A stretch of DNA of 64,000 bases from Bradyrhizobium sp. JYMT SZCCT0428 (GTDB lineage Bacteria > Pseudomonadota > Alphaproteobacteria > Rhizobiales > Xanthobacteraceae): positions 124,001 through 188,000 of the forward strand of contig NZ_JAFCLS010000014.1 of assembly GCF_018131075.1 (NCBI RefSeq). Direction: 5' to 3'. A program made the position numbers and the translations under genes. The notes below the pieces were generated by a model that saw nothing but the letters and a program-made list of their open reading frames with translations, ran no database searches and was not told where the DNA came from. Shown one piece after another: positions 8,326 to 17,250 of this stretch (within the stretch, counting starts at the first letter, position 1; each line of letters opens with the position of its first letter).

Positions 8326-9126
8326 CTACCGGGTCGCGACCGGCCGCATGGTCTGCGGCAGCAGGAACGGCACGCCATGGTCGGTATATTCGACCGTGAC
8401 GTCCACCTCGAAGATGCGGCGGATGGTTTCGGCCGTAATGGCGTCGGTGCGGCCGCCGTCGATCGCCAGCCTGCCGCGGTGCAAGAGCACGATCCGGTCG
8501 GCGAAACGCATCGCGAGATTAAGGTCGTGCAGCACCGCGATCACGGCCGTGCCATTGCGCGCGCGCAGCTTCGCGGTTTCCACCAGGTCGATCTGGTGGC
8601 GCATGTCGAGGCTCGAGGTCGGCTCGTCCAGGAGCAGCAATCCCGGCCCGTGCTGCGCCTCGCCGCAGGCGAGTTGCACCAGCACGCGGGCAAAATGCGC
8701 GCGCTGCTGTTCGCCGCCGGACAAGGTCGGCAATTGCCGGTGGCTGAAGCGCTCCAGCCCGACCTCGTGCAGCGCCGTCTCGACCAGCCTTTGCGCGGCG
8801 GCGCGGCTGTTGTCGCCGGCGCCCATGGCGACGATCTCTTCGACCGTGAACGGGAAGGTGACGGTGACATGCTGCGACAGCATGGCGCGATGCTGGGCCA
8901 ATTGGCGCGGTCTGTAGGCGTCGATGTCGCGCCCTTTGAGTTCAACGTGGCCGCGGGTCGGGCGGAGGTCGCCGGACAGCATCCGCAGCAGCGTCGACTT
9001 GCCGGCGCCGTTGGGCCCGACGATCGCGATCATCTCGCCGGCAGCGACGCGAAGATCGATCGCGTCGACCAGGGTCGCGTCACCGATCCGCAGCGAGACC
9101 GACCGCGCTTCGAGGATCGGGTTCAT
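8326..9126 (-). CDS. hmuV: heme ABC transporter ATP-binding protein
   Basis: A 266-residue ABC ATPase that powers heme import across the inner membrane with HmuU. Walker A GPNGAGKST at 37-45, Q-loop SQHV near 85, signature LSGGEQQR at 135-142, and Walker B LLLLDEPT at 163-170 are all intact. The ATG overlaps the hmuU stop as ATGA, so translation is coupled. The frame stays open far upstream through hmuU, but that extension is only an out-of-frame reading of hmuU. It is the last gene of hemP-hmuT-hmuU-hmuV. Confidence 0.95.
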   Translation of the reverse strand: MNPILEARSVSLRIGDATLVDAIDLRVAAGEMIAIVGPNGAGKSTLLRMLSGDLRPTRGHVELKGRDIDAYRPRQLAQHRAMLSQHVTVTFPFTVEEIVAMGAGDNSRAAAQRLVETALHEVGLERFSHRQLPTLSGGEQQRAHFARVLVQLACGEAQHGPGLLLLDEPTSSLDMRHQIDLVETAKLRARNGTAVIAVLHDLNLAMRFADRIVLLHRGRLAIDGGRTDAITAETIRRIFEVDVTVEYTDHGVPFLLPQTMRPVATR

Positions 9127-10226
9127 AGCCCGACCAACCCGCGCTGGCGCAGCAGCATGGCAAGGAAGAACGGCGCGCCGACCGCCGCGGTCAGGATGCC
9201 GATCGGCATTTCCGCAGGCGCGACGATGGTGCGCGCCAGCGTATCGGCGCCGACCAGCAGGATCGCGCCGAGCAATACGGAAGCCGGCAACAGCAGCCGA
9301 TGCGCCGGCCCGATCACCAGCCGCAGCAGATGCGGCACCACGATGCCGACAAATCCGACGACGCCGCAGATCGACACCGCGACGCCGGTCATCGCCGACA
9401 CCAGCACGATCGAAATCCGCTTCAGCCGCTCGACGTCGACGCCGCTGTGAAACGCTTCGGCCTCGCCGAGCACCAGCACGTCGAGCCCGCGGCCAATCCA
9501 CAGGCAGGCGATCAGGGCGAACAGAAGTACCGGCGCCAGCGTGGCGACCTTGGGCCAGGTCGCGCCGCTCAGCGAACCCAACAGCCAGAAGGTGATGTCG
9601 CGCAACTGGCGGTCGTCGGCGATGAACACCAGAAGCCCGATGCCAGCATTGGCGATGGCGGCGATCGCCAGCCCGGCCAGCAGGAAGATCGCAATCGAGG
9701 TTCGTCCCGAACGGCTGGCGATGCCGTAGAGCACGATGGTGGTCGCCAGCGAGCCGAAGAAGGCGGCGAGCGGCAGCAACTGGTTCTGCATGAAGCGCAG
9801 GCTTTCGCCGAGATGGCTGTCGGTGAACACGATCGCGCAGGCCGCCGCAAACGCGCCGCCGCTGGAGACGCCGACGAGGGCGGGATCGGCCAGCGGATTC
9901 CGGAACAGCCCCTGCATGATGGTGCCGGACGCGGCGAGCAGGCCGCCGACCATCGCCGCCGCCGCGATCCGCGGAATCCGGATCGACCACAGCACGAGCT
10001 GATCGCGCGCCGCCAGCGGATGCGGCGACGCATCGCTCCACAGGCCGAGCGCGGCCGGAAGCCGTGCTAAGGGAATTCCCGCAGCACCCATCGTCAGCGC
10101 GATCAGCGCCGCACCAGCGAGCGCCAGCAGCAACCCGACCAGCGTCAGCGTGGCGGCGGGCCGCAGCGTGGGGCCGCTGCGACGCTGTTTCGCGCCGTCC
10201 GCCTCGGCCGGCGCCACGGCGGTCAT
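9123..10226 (-). CDS. hmuU: heme ABC transporter permease
   Basis: A FecCD/BtuC-type inner-membrane permease of 367 residues when started at the ATG that overlaps the hmuT stop as ATGA; an ATG nine bases upstream (10235) would give 370. It has about ten hydrophobic segments. Family marks include GVSSGGAFAAACAIV, the AxxGxIxFVGLxxPH-like stretch seen here as GVVGFVGIVVPHLLR, and the LAGADTLAR-like stretch seen as LVGADTLARTI. It forms the heme channel with HmuV and receives heme from HmuT. Confidence 0.95.
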   Translation of the reverse strand: MTAVAPAEADGAKQRRSGPTLRPAATLTLVGLLLALAGAALIALTMGAAGIPLARLPAALGLWSDASPHPLAARDQLVLWSIRIPRIAAAAMVGGLLAASGTIMQGLFRNPLADPALVGVSSGGAFAAACAIVFTDSHLGESLRFMQNQLLPLAAFFGSLATTIVLYGIASRSGRTSIAIFLLAGLAIAAIANAGIGLLVFIADDRQLRDITFWLLGSLSGATWPKVATLAPVLLFALIACLWIGRGLDVLVLGEAEAFHSGVDVERLKRISIVLVSAMTGVAVSICGVVGFVGIVVPHLLRLVIGPAHRLLLPASVLLGAILLVGADTLARTIVAPAEMPIGILTAAVGAPFFLAMLLRQRGLVGL

Positions 10227-11176
10227 TGCCGGCAATTTGCCGTCAGCACGGCCGGCGTGAAGCTCGCCGCCTGCGGCGCCAGCGCCGGATAGAGCTTGAC
10301 CGAGAGGTCGCGCGCGGCGGCGGCGGTGCGCGGGCCGAAGCCGAGCAGATAGAGGCCTTCCATCGAGATGAAAGCCTTGTTCGCCACCACAGGCGTCATC
10401 GCGAAGGCCGGGTGGACGTAGACCGCTTCGGCTTCCAGCGAATCCTTGCTGCGCTGGATCGAGAGCACCACGTCGGGCCTGGCTGCGACGATCGCCTCGT
10501 CATTGATGATCTTGTAGCCCTCATAGCTGTCGATCGCGTTGACGCCGCCGGCCAGCGCGATGATTTCATTCGCCGCGGTCTTCTGGCCGGCCGCCATGGC
10601 GCGGCCGTTGAGCAGCGACATCACGAACATCACGCGCACGGGGTTTGTCACCTTGGCGCGCAGCGCGCGCAGTTGCGCCAGGTCGCCGGATACGGCCGCG
10701 GTCAGGCATTCGGCGCGCGCGTCGGCGCCCATGGCGTGGCCGACCAGCTTGATCTTGTCGAGCAGGCCCTGTTCGGAAAATGTTTCGGGCACCAGCACCA
10801 GCGGCACCTTTGCCGCCTCCAGCACATCCATGGTTTCCTTCGGTCCCGATCCCTGCACGGCAAGCACGAGCGAAGGGTTGAGCCCGAGCACGCCCTCGGC
10901 CGAGAGCTGGCGCATATAGCCGACATTGGGTTTGTCGCGCAGCGCCGACGTCGGATAGAGGCTGGTCGCATCGACACCGGCCAGCCGGTCCTCAAAGCCC
11001 AGCGCGTAGAGGATCTCGGTGATGGCGCCGCCGATCGAAACGATCCGCGCCGGATCCGAAATCGTGACGTCGCGGTTGCGCGCGTCATGCACCGTGATGC
11101 CCGCCGCAAGCGCGGCGCCGCCAATGGCGAAGGCGCAAGTGGTGGCGAGCAGAGCGAGTGTGCGAGAAATTGTCAT
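10223..11176 (-). CDS. hmuT: periplasmic heme-binding protein
   Basis: A 317-residue TroA/BtuF-fold binding protein with a Sec signal peptide (cleavage near ALAAGITV). It holds the RIVSIGGAITEILYALG opening strand-helix and the NVGYMRQLSAEGVLGLNPSLVL segment typical of HmuT/HemT proteins. It passes heme from the outer-membrane receptor to HmuUV. No strong Shine-Dalgarno precedes its ATG; three copies of a 13-bp repeat lie there instead. Translation may therefore depend on hemP or on that repeat. Confidence 0.94.
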   Translation of the reverse strand: MTISRTLALLATTCAFAIGGAALAAGITVHDARNRDVTISDPARIVSIGGAITEILYALGFEDRLAGVDATSLYPTSALRDKPNVGYMRQLSAEGVLGLNPSLVLAVQGSGPKETMDVLEAAKVPLVLVPETFSEQGLLDKIKLVGHAMGADARAECLTAAVSGDLAQLRALRAKVTNPVRVMFVMSLLNGRAMAAGQKTAANEIIALAGGVNAIDSYEGYKIINDEAIVAARPDVVLSIQRSKDSLEAEAVYVHPAFAMTPVVANKAFISMEGLYLLGFGPRTAAAARDLSVKLYPALAPQAASFTPAVLTANCRQ

Positions 11177-11177
11177 T

Positions 11178-11216
11178 CAGGTATCACTTGCAGGGATCAC
11201 TTGCAGGCATCACTTG
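11178..11216. repeat. three tandem 13-bp repeats between hemP and hmuT
   Basis: On the minus strand the unit is CAAGTGATNCCTG, present three times without a gap (plus-strand copies at 11178-11190, 11191-11203 and 11204-11216), varying only at one base. The hemP stop codon TGA lies inside the first-transcribed copy, and the hmuT ATG starts one base after the last copy. The repeat thus fills the whole translational junction. Confidence 0.85.
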
Positions 11217-11416
11217 GTCAGGATCAGCTTGTTCTGCGACGTCAGCCGCAAGCGGTAATTCTCTTCGCCGTGCGCAATGATGATCTCGCGTTCGGTTGCA
11301 AACAACTCGCGGCTGTCGAGCCGGTTGCCGCTCATGACAACCGATCGTGCTGCAACAGGGGGATGCCCTGCTTTCCCAGCGGCGTCTCCGAGTTTGTCTC
11401 CGGACGGTGCGGCCAT
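11210..11416 (-). CDS. hemP: hemin uptake protein HemP
   Basis: A 68-residue protein carrying the HemP signature: SRELFATEREIIIAHG followed by the C-terminal LRLTSQNKLILTK. HemP is a small protein at the head of heme-uptake operons; related HmuP proteins activate transcription of the heme receptor in Bradyrhizobium. It is first in the minus-strand operon and divergent from the receptor gene, which agrees with a regulatory role. The start ATG at 11416 lies close to a palindrome resembling an iron control element. Confidence 0.92.
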   Translation of the reverse strand: MAAPSGDKLGDAAGKAGHPPVAARSVVMSGNRLDSRELFATEREIIIAHGEENYRLRLTSQNKLILTK

Positions 11417-11677
11417 CTAATTCTGTTGTGCCCCAAAGAAGTTCTTATGATCCAACCTTGTATAGGTGGGCCCAAGCGCAATCCAACCGCGGCAATTTAC
11501 AATAGATATAAAGTGTGCCCTGCGGTCATTGACCGCCCTGACGCCACCGCTTAACCAATTGTGACAGAATGCGGGCCGGGGAGCCCGCGTTCGAAAAGTG
11601 GTAGCCAGCAAGCAGCTCGCACGTCGCGCAGCGCCCGCCAGCCAGACCCGAGAAATAGCTAACAGGTTGGGGTTGTT
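11417..11677. promoter_or_regulatory. divergent hemP / receptor promoter region with ICE-like palindrome
   Basis: This 261-base region separates hemP from the receptor and must hold both promoters. It contains AAGAAGTTCTT (11436-11446), an 11-base palindrome resembling the core of the iron control elements bound by Irr in Bradyrhizobium heme genes. It lies about 20 bases upstream of hemP. An AT-rich stretch near 11497-11515 could be a promoter core. The regulator assignment is inference from motif likeness and locus. Confidence 0.45.
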
Positions 11678-14052
11678 ATGGCTGACGGGGCTAGGTATCC
11701 GCGCGCCCTTCTTTTGGGCGCGTCGGTGGTGTCATTTGCGTTGCTGATGGGCGATGCCGCGGTTGCACAGACCGCGGACACGCAGGAGACCGATCGTCCG
11801 TCGGAACGGAAAAAACAGGCCAAGCGCAAATCCGCCAAACCGCAAGCCGAGCAGCAGGCTTCCGCGCCGGTGTTGAATGCGTATGCGCAGGTCGGCCGCG
11901 CACCCGTGCAGGCGCTCGACACCATCACTGTTGCGGCATCGAAGACCGAAGAGCGCGCGATCGACGCGCTGGCGCCGGTCAGCGTCGTGACGCTGGAGCA
12001 GATCCAGGGACGTCAGGCCTCTACGGTCGGCGATCTGCTCTATAATATCCCCGGCGTCTGGGTGCAGAACCGCGGCGATGAGCCGTCCACCGCGATCAAC
12101 ATTCGCGGCCTGCAGGATTTCGGCCGTGTCGCCGTGGTGGTCGACGGCGCCCGGCAGAACTATCAGCGCACCGGCCATTTCGCGAACGGCTCGTTCTTCC
12201 TCAATCCCGAATTGATCGCCGGAATCGATATCGTGCGCGGCCCGACCGCGAACATCTACGGCTCCGGCGCGATCGGCGGCGTGGCCTCGTTCCGCACCAA
12301 GGACATCGAAGACGTGGTGCGGCCGGGCGAGCGTTGGGGCGTGGATGCCAAGACGATTCTCGGCACCAATTACGGCCGTGCGCTGGGTTCGGTCTTCGGT
12401 GGCGTTCACGTCAACCCGAACGTCGATGTGTTTGCCGGCGGCACCTACAGCACGCAGGAGAACTACAAGGACGGCACCGGCTATGAGGTTGCCAACACCG
12501 GAAACCGTCTCAACCGCGGTATCGGCAAGCTGACGGTGCGGCCGGCCGACGGACACGAGGTCAAGCTCGGCGCGATCTTCCAGGAGAATATCTACAGCGT
12601 GGGCCAGCCGCCGCGCCGCGCCGGTGATCCCAATTCGACCAATGCGAACGGCACCAACAACCTCAACGGAACGTCGATCTACGCGACCAATGTAAAGAAC
12701 TACACCACCACGCTCGGCTGGAAATACTCGAAGCCTGAGGACAAGTGGTTCGATTGGGACGCGAAGGTCTACTGGAATCGCACCGATAACGACCAGATCA
12801 AGACGGGACATACGACCACGACGGCATCGACCTATTGCGGCGGAGTCCCCGGAAATGCGGTCTCCGGCTGTATCGGCAGCAACCGCGGATACCTGCTCGA
12901 CACGATCGGTATCGATGTGCACAACACGACGCGTTTCGAGACCTACGATTGGCGTCACGCCGTTACCTACGGGCTCGATGCATTCCAGGACAAGGTGTCG
13001 ACCGAGGTCTTCGCGGAACCTCCGAGGTGACGACGCCGGGCGGCAGGCGCACGGTCTCCGGCGGCTTCGTGCAGTGGAAGGCCAATTACACCTCGATGCT
13101 CGAAGTGGTGGGCGCGCTGCGTTACGACAATTACAAGCTGGAATCGGGCACGACATCTTCCAGCGGCGACCGCTTGTCGCCGAAGATCACCGTCGGTCTG
13201 ATGCCCCTGGCTGTGCTGACGCCCTACGTCAGCTATGCTGAAGGCTACCGCGCGCCGTCGATCACCGAGACGCTCGTCAACGGGCCGCATGCCGGCGCCA
13301 CCCCGCAAGACTCGTTCTTCCGCTGTCCGTCGGGCACGCCGGGTCCGGGCGCCGATTCGACATTCTGCTTCGTTCCCAATCCGAACCTGCGGCCCGAAAT
13401 CGGCAAGACCAAGGAAATCGGCTTCAACCTGAAGAAGAACGACGTGTGGGTTGCCGGCGACAGCATCCGCGGCAAGTTCAATTTCTTCCGCAACGATATT
13501 ACCGACTACATCGATCAGGTTGCGTTCGGAACGCCGGTCGTCGTTCCGGGCTTTGGTAGTTTCTTCCCGTTTCTGCAGTACCAGAACGTTGCGAGGGCCA
13601 GGATCCATGGTTTCGAGGCCGAGGCCATGTACGACGCCCAACTCTGGTTCCTCGGGGTCGCCGGCACCCTCCAGGAAGGCAAGAATCTTCAAACCAATTT
13701 CGGGTTGTACAGCGTCCCGCCGCAGAAGCTTACGACGACGGCTGGTTTGAGGTTCCTTGAGAATACCTTGGTGGTCTCCGTAATGTGGACGTCGGCGAAG
13801 GCTAACAGGGACATTCCTGTGACCTATACGCCGGCAACGTCGTACGATCTCGTCAACCTGTATCTTCAATACAAGCCGACGCCCGACCTGACCCTCAACC
13901 TCTCTGCCGAGAATATCTTCAACACGTACTACCGGCCTTACGCCATCCCGGTCGGCAGTGCCGGCGACACGCAGAACGACGTGAAATGGGCGAGTGCGGG
14001 TCCTGGAATGGTCTTCAAGGGCGGTCTCAAATATCACTTCGGAGGCACCTGA
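11678..14052 (+). pseudogene. hmuR: TonB-dependent heme/hemoglobin receptor, frameshifted (HmuR-like)
   Basis: An outer-membrane heme receptor split by one missing base. The first frame (11678-13030) holds a signal peptide (cleavage near AVAQ), a TonB box DTITVAAS near residue 80, the plug domain with INIRGLQDFGRVAVVVDGAR, and the first barrel strands. The second frame resumes near 13014 (TSEVTTPGGRRTVSGGF) and runs to 14052 with the rest of the barrel. The total span is one base short of 792 codons, so a single deletion restores a 791-residue protein; the likely site is GCGGAACC at 13013-13020. As written, the gene cannot make a complete barrel. Real mutation or sequencing error cannot be told apart here. 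Confidence 0.9.
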
Positions 14053-14201
14053 TCGGAGTAAGAAAAATCGGCGGTCTTGTTTGAGAGATTGCCACCATTA
14101 GGGCTCCGGGCCGTGCTGATGTCCCAGCGCGGCCTCGGAGCATTTCTGCGTTACAATATGATCGGGCCAGATCGGCTGCGACGACAACCAAGGAGATTTC
14201 C

Positions 14202-14537
14202 ATGTTTATCGCGATGAACAGGTTTCAGGTGAAGCTGGGCCAGGAGCAGGCTTTCGAGACGGTGTGGGCAACGCGGGAATCCTATCTCGGCAACATGGTC
14301 GGCTTCGTCGAATTCCATCTGCTCAAGGGTCCGGTCGCCGACGACCACACGCTGTATTCGTCGCACACGACCTGGGTCGACAAGGCGGCGTTCGAGGCCT
14401 GGACCCGCTCGGAAGAATTTCGCCGCGCCCATGCCCGCGCCGACAACAAGACCGGCGAAAGCCTCTATCTCGGCCATCCCAAGTTCGAAGGTTTCGAGGT
14501 GATCCAGTCCGAGCGCAAAACCAGCGCCGCCGCCTGA
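14202..14537 (+). CDS. hmuQ: heme-degrading monooxygenase (IsdG/HmuQ family)
   Basis: A 111-residue dimeric ferredoxin-like (ABM) protein. Residues equivalent to the IsdG catalytic set are present as Asn6, Trp67 and His77. The family opens imported heme in the cytosol and frees iron; the Bradyrhizobium HmuQ gene is known to cluster with heme transport genes, as here. The ATG is preceded by AAGGAGA. It lies between the receptor and hutX and probably starts the hmuQ-hutX-exbB-exbD-tonB run, although read-through from the receptor is possible. Confidence 0.92.
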   Translation: MFIAMNRFQVKLGQEQAFETVWATRESYLGNMVGFVEFHLLKGPVADDHTLYSSHTTWVDKAAFEAWTRSEEFRRAHARADNKTGESLYLGHPKFEGFEVIQSERKTSAAA

Positions 14538-14549
14538 CGGGAGGCCTGC

Positions 14550-15077
14550 ATGTCGAGCACGCAGAGCGCCGATCTCAAGGCGTATATGGCGGACAATCCG
14601 GGCGCGGTGATCGAGGACGTTGCGCGCGAGCGCAACGTCACGCCGCGCGCGGTGATCGAGGCGATGCCCGAAACGATGGTGCGCATCGGTGCCGGCAGCC
14701 ATTTCGCCGCCGCGATGCAGGACATCGCGCAATGGGGCGAGGTGACGCTGATCGTCCATACCGTTGATGCGATCTTCGAATTCACCGGCGCGATCCCGGC
14801 GGGCGAGGTCGGCCGCGGCTATTTCAACCTGATGCAGCCCTAGGGATCTAACAAGGGATTGCACGGCCATCTCAGGCATGAACGCTGCGACGCGGTCGCC
14901 TTTGTCGAGCGGCCCTTCATGGGCAAGTCGTCGGCGTTCGTCGCCTTCATCAATGTCGATGGCGGCATCATGTTCAAGGTGTTCGTCGGCCGCGACGAGA
15001 CCCGCGCGTTGCGCGGCGATCAGCTCAAGCGTTTTCAGTCGCTTGCGGACAGCCTTGCTTCGGCAAAGGCGGCCTGA
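14550..15077 (+). pseudogene. hutX: HutX/HugX heme utilization protein interrupted by in-frame TAG
   Basis: Two halves of one cytosolic heme carrier lie in the same frame, separated by a single TAG at 14841-14843. The N-terminal half (ADLKAYMADNPGAVIEDVAR to RGYFNLMQP) is followed by GSNK and then the unmistakable C-terminal half (GLHGHLRHERC, FVERPFMGKSSAFVAF, FKVFVGRDETR). The stop lies in a segment a few residues longer than in HutX proteins I recall, so a small insertion may be involved. Start ATG follows GGGAGG. The gene makes at most a 97-residue fragment unless the TAG is read through or is a sequence error. Downstream exbB has its own ribosome site. Confidence 0.88.
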
Positions 15078-15109
15078 CCATCCGCAGTGTTGTCAGCCGG
15101 GAGGTGACC

Positions 15110-15898
15110 ATGCAGCAGAATGTGTGCAAGTCGGGAAGGCCGGCGGTCTTGATGGCCGCTGGCGTGGCAGTATTTCCGGGGGCGGCGCTTGCCGCCACCG
15201 ATACCGCGTTGCTGCCGCGCAATCTCTCGCCGTGGAACATGTTCGTCAACGCCGACATCGTGGTGCAAGCCGTGATGGTCGGATTGGCGTTTGCCTCGCT
15301 GGTGACCTGGACGATCTGGCTGGCGAAGACGCTCGAGATCAGGCGCAAGACCGCGACCGCCAAACGGCGTATCGGCCTGCTCGAGGCCGATACGGTGCTC
15401 GCCGACGTCGAAAAGCAGTGCCGTGGCGGCGGCGACGCGGTGGCGCAGATCGTGCAGTCCGCGGCGCGCGAAGCCAGCCTGTCCGGCGGCATCGCCGATG
15501 ACGGTTTCAAGGAGCGGATCGCGCTGCGGCTGGAGCGGGTCGAGGCCGCGATGTCGCGGCAGATCGCGCGCGGCACCGGCGTGCTGGCGACCATCGGCGC
15601 CACCGCGCCGTTCGTCGGCCTGTTCGGCACGGTGTGGGGCATCATGAATGCCTTCATCGGCATTTCCGAGGCCCACACCACCAATCTTGCGGTGGTCGCG
15701 CCCGGCATCGCGGAGGCGCTGCTGGCGACCGCGCTGGGACTGGTGGCGGCGATCCCGGCAGTCGTGATCTACAACCATCTGACGCGCACGATATCGGCCC
15801 ACCGGGCGCTGCTTGGCGACGCCTCTGTCATGGTGATGCTGCTGATCAGCCGCGAGGGCGATCACGGCTCGTTCCGGCTGGCGCGCGCCGCGGAGTGA
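15110..15898 (+). CDS. exbB: TonB-system energizer ExbB
   Basis: A MotA/TolQ/ExbB-family inner-membrane proton channel subunit, 262 residues from the ATG at 15110, which sits seven bases after GGGAGG; a GTG at 15104 is too close to that site. There is an N-terminal signal-like segment, a first transmembrane helix near 44-66, and the conserved pair of helices around GVLATIGATAPFVGLFGTVW and GIAEALLATALGLVAAIPAV. With ExbD it couples the proton gradient to TonB. exbD follows after three bases. Confidence 0.95.
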   Translation: MQQNVCKSGRPAVLMAAGVAVFPGAALAATDTALLPRNLSPWNMFVNADIVVQAVMVGLAFASLVTWTIWLAKTLEIRRKTATAKRRIGLLEADTVLADVEKQCRGGGDAVAQIVQSAAREASLSGGIADDGFKERIALRLERVEAAMSRQIARGTGVLATIGATAPFVGLFGTVWGIMNAFIGISEAHTTNLAVVAPGIAEALLATALGLVAAIPAVVIYNHLTRTISAHRALLGDASVMVMLLISREGDHGSFRLARAAE

Positions 15899-15901
15899 AT
15901 C

Positions 15902-16351
15902 ATGGGCGCTAGATTGGGCACACGCGCAAGCTTCGGCGGCCGGTCGCGCGGCGGCGACGACGATCTGGCCGAGAATCACGAGATCAATGTCACGCCGTTC
16001 ATCGACGTGATGCTGGTGCTGCTGATCATCTTCATGGTGGCCGCGCCGCTTGCCACCGTCGATCTCGGCGTCGATTTGCCCGCCAGTGCGGTCGAACCCG
16101 CGCCGCGTCCGGACAAGCCGGTGTTCGTCACGGTGAAGCCGGACCTGTCGGTCGCGGTCGGCGAGGACATCATCGCGCGCGACACGCTGACCGCGACGCT
16201 CGATGGCGCCACCAAGGGCCGCAAGGACGAGCGGATCTATCTGCGCACCGACAAGGCCGTCAGCTATGGCGACCTGATGGAGGTGATGAACCTCTTGCGC
16301 AACGCCGGCTATCTCAAGGTCGCCCTGGTCGGCCTCGACGGACGAAGCTAG
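15902..16351 (+). CDS. exbD: biopolymer transport protein ExbD
   Basis: A 149-residue single-pass protein. The N-terminal INVTPFIDVMLVLLIIFM segment carries the essential membrane Asp (Asp35), and the periplasmic C-terminal domain follows. It starts four bases after exbB ends and is the standard partner in the ExbB-ExbD-TonB complex. Its stop lies directly against a palindromic repeat that separates it from tonB. Confidence 0.95.
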   Translation: MGARLGTRASFGGRSRGGDDDLAENHEINVTPFIDVMLVLLIIFMVAAPLATVDLGVDLPASAVEPAPRPDKPVFVTVKPDLSVAVGEDIIARDTLTATLDGATKGRKDERIYLRTDKAVSYGDLMEVMNLLRNAGYLKVALVGLDGRS

Positions 16352-16352
16352 C

Positions 16353-16397
16353 GCATGATCCGGAAAAGTGGACGCCGGTTTTCCGGCAAGATCATGC
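16353..16397. repeat. palindromic repeat, GCATGATCCGGAAAA family, copy 1
   Basis: GCATGATCCGGAAAA and TTTTCCGGCAAGATCATGC form two nested arms around a short centre, between exbD and tonB. Close relatives are at 32703-32748 and 40206-40250. It lies inside a likely operon and lacks a U-run. Confidence 0.8.
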
Positions 16398-16410
16398 GCA
16401 AACAAAATAG

Positions 16411-17241
16411 ATGACCATGAACGCGTTCGCGCTGCATGATGCCACCGATCACGCCGGGGTACGGCGTTGGAGTACATCGAGCATTGCAATCCTCGCCGCG
16501 CATGCCGCGCTGATCGCGCTGTTCATGAACTGGTACACGCAGCGGCCGCCGCCGGGCGCTACCTTGCCCGCCATCATGGTCGAGATGGCGCCGGTATCGG
16601 CGGCGCCGCAATCGACTGAGCTGGAGCGTGCGCCTGACCAGCTGATGGAGCAGGCCGACGCCTCGCCGCCGGAGCCGGTCAAGCAGCAGGAGGTGGTCGA
16701 AGAGCAGATTGCGCCGACCCCGCCGCAGGAGAAGCCGGAGGTGGTGGCGCCGCCCGAGCAGAAGGTTGAAATGAAGCCGGCCGCCGAGCCCGCCAAGCCC
16801 GTCCCGACCGCCACGCCGACACCCGTCAAGCCAAAGGTCGTCCGGCCCGACGCGAAGAAGCCGAACCAGGCGACGCCCGCGCCACGCACGGCGGCGCCGC
16901 CGCGTGTTGAGCGCCAGGCCCAGACCGCCTCCGCGGCCAGCGCCGGTGCATCGGCCTCGGCGCTCGCATCCTATAATCAGCGCGTCCGCCCCCATCTGAT
17001 GCGTTTCCACCAGTACCCGTCGGGCGCCAACGGCCAGCGCGGCGTCGCGCGGCTGTCCTTCACGGTAAGCCGCAGCGGACAGGTCAGCGGAGGCCGCCTC
17101 AGCGGATCGTCAGGCGTTGCCGCGCTCGACGCGCAGGCCTCGGCGATGATCCGCCAGGCTTCGCCATTTCCCCCGATCCCATCCGAAATCCCGCAGGGAT
17201 CGATCAGCTTCACGATCCCCGTGGCGTTTACCGTCAGGTAG
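16411..17241 (+). CDS. tonB: energy transducer TonB
   Basis: A 276-residue TonB-family protein: one N-terminal membrane helix near 22-42, a long proline, lysine and glutamate-rich spacer (about 60-165) that can span the periplasm, and a C-terminal domain with the YNQRVRPHLMRFHQYP and GVARLSFTVSRSGQV segments that grips TonB boxes. It ends the heme-uptake run. Its only nearby outer-membrane partner is the broken receptor, so it may serve other receptors in the genome. It converges on a minus-strand sugar permease ten bases away. Confidence 0.94.
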   Translation: MTMNAFALHDATDHAGVRRWSTSSIAILAAHAALIALFMNWYTQRPPPGATLPAIMVEMAPVSAAPQSTELERAPDQLMEQADASPPEPVKQQEVVEEQIAPTPPQEKPEVVAPPEQKVEMKPAAEPAKPVPTATPTPVKPKVVRPDAKKPNQATPAPRTAAPPRVERQAQTASAASAGASASALASYNQRVRPHLMRFHQYPSGANGQRGVARLSFTVSRSGQVSGGRLSGSSGVAALDAQASAMIRQASPFPPIPSEIPQGSISFTIPVAFTVR

Positions 17242-17250
17242 ACGGGTCGT

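Noticed and set aside
8326..10041. Apparent 571-codon fusion protein across hmuV and hmuU
   Set aside because: Only the last 266 codons are HmuV; the upstream part is hmuU read in the wrong frame. The ATG at 9126 overlapping the hmuU stop is the true start.
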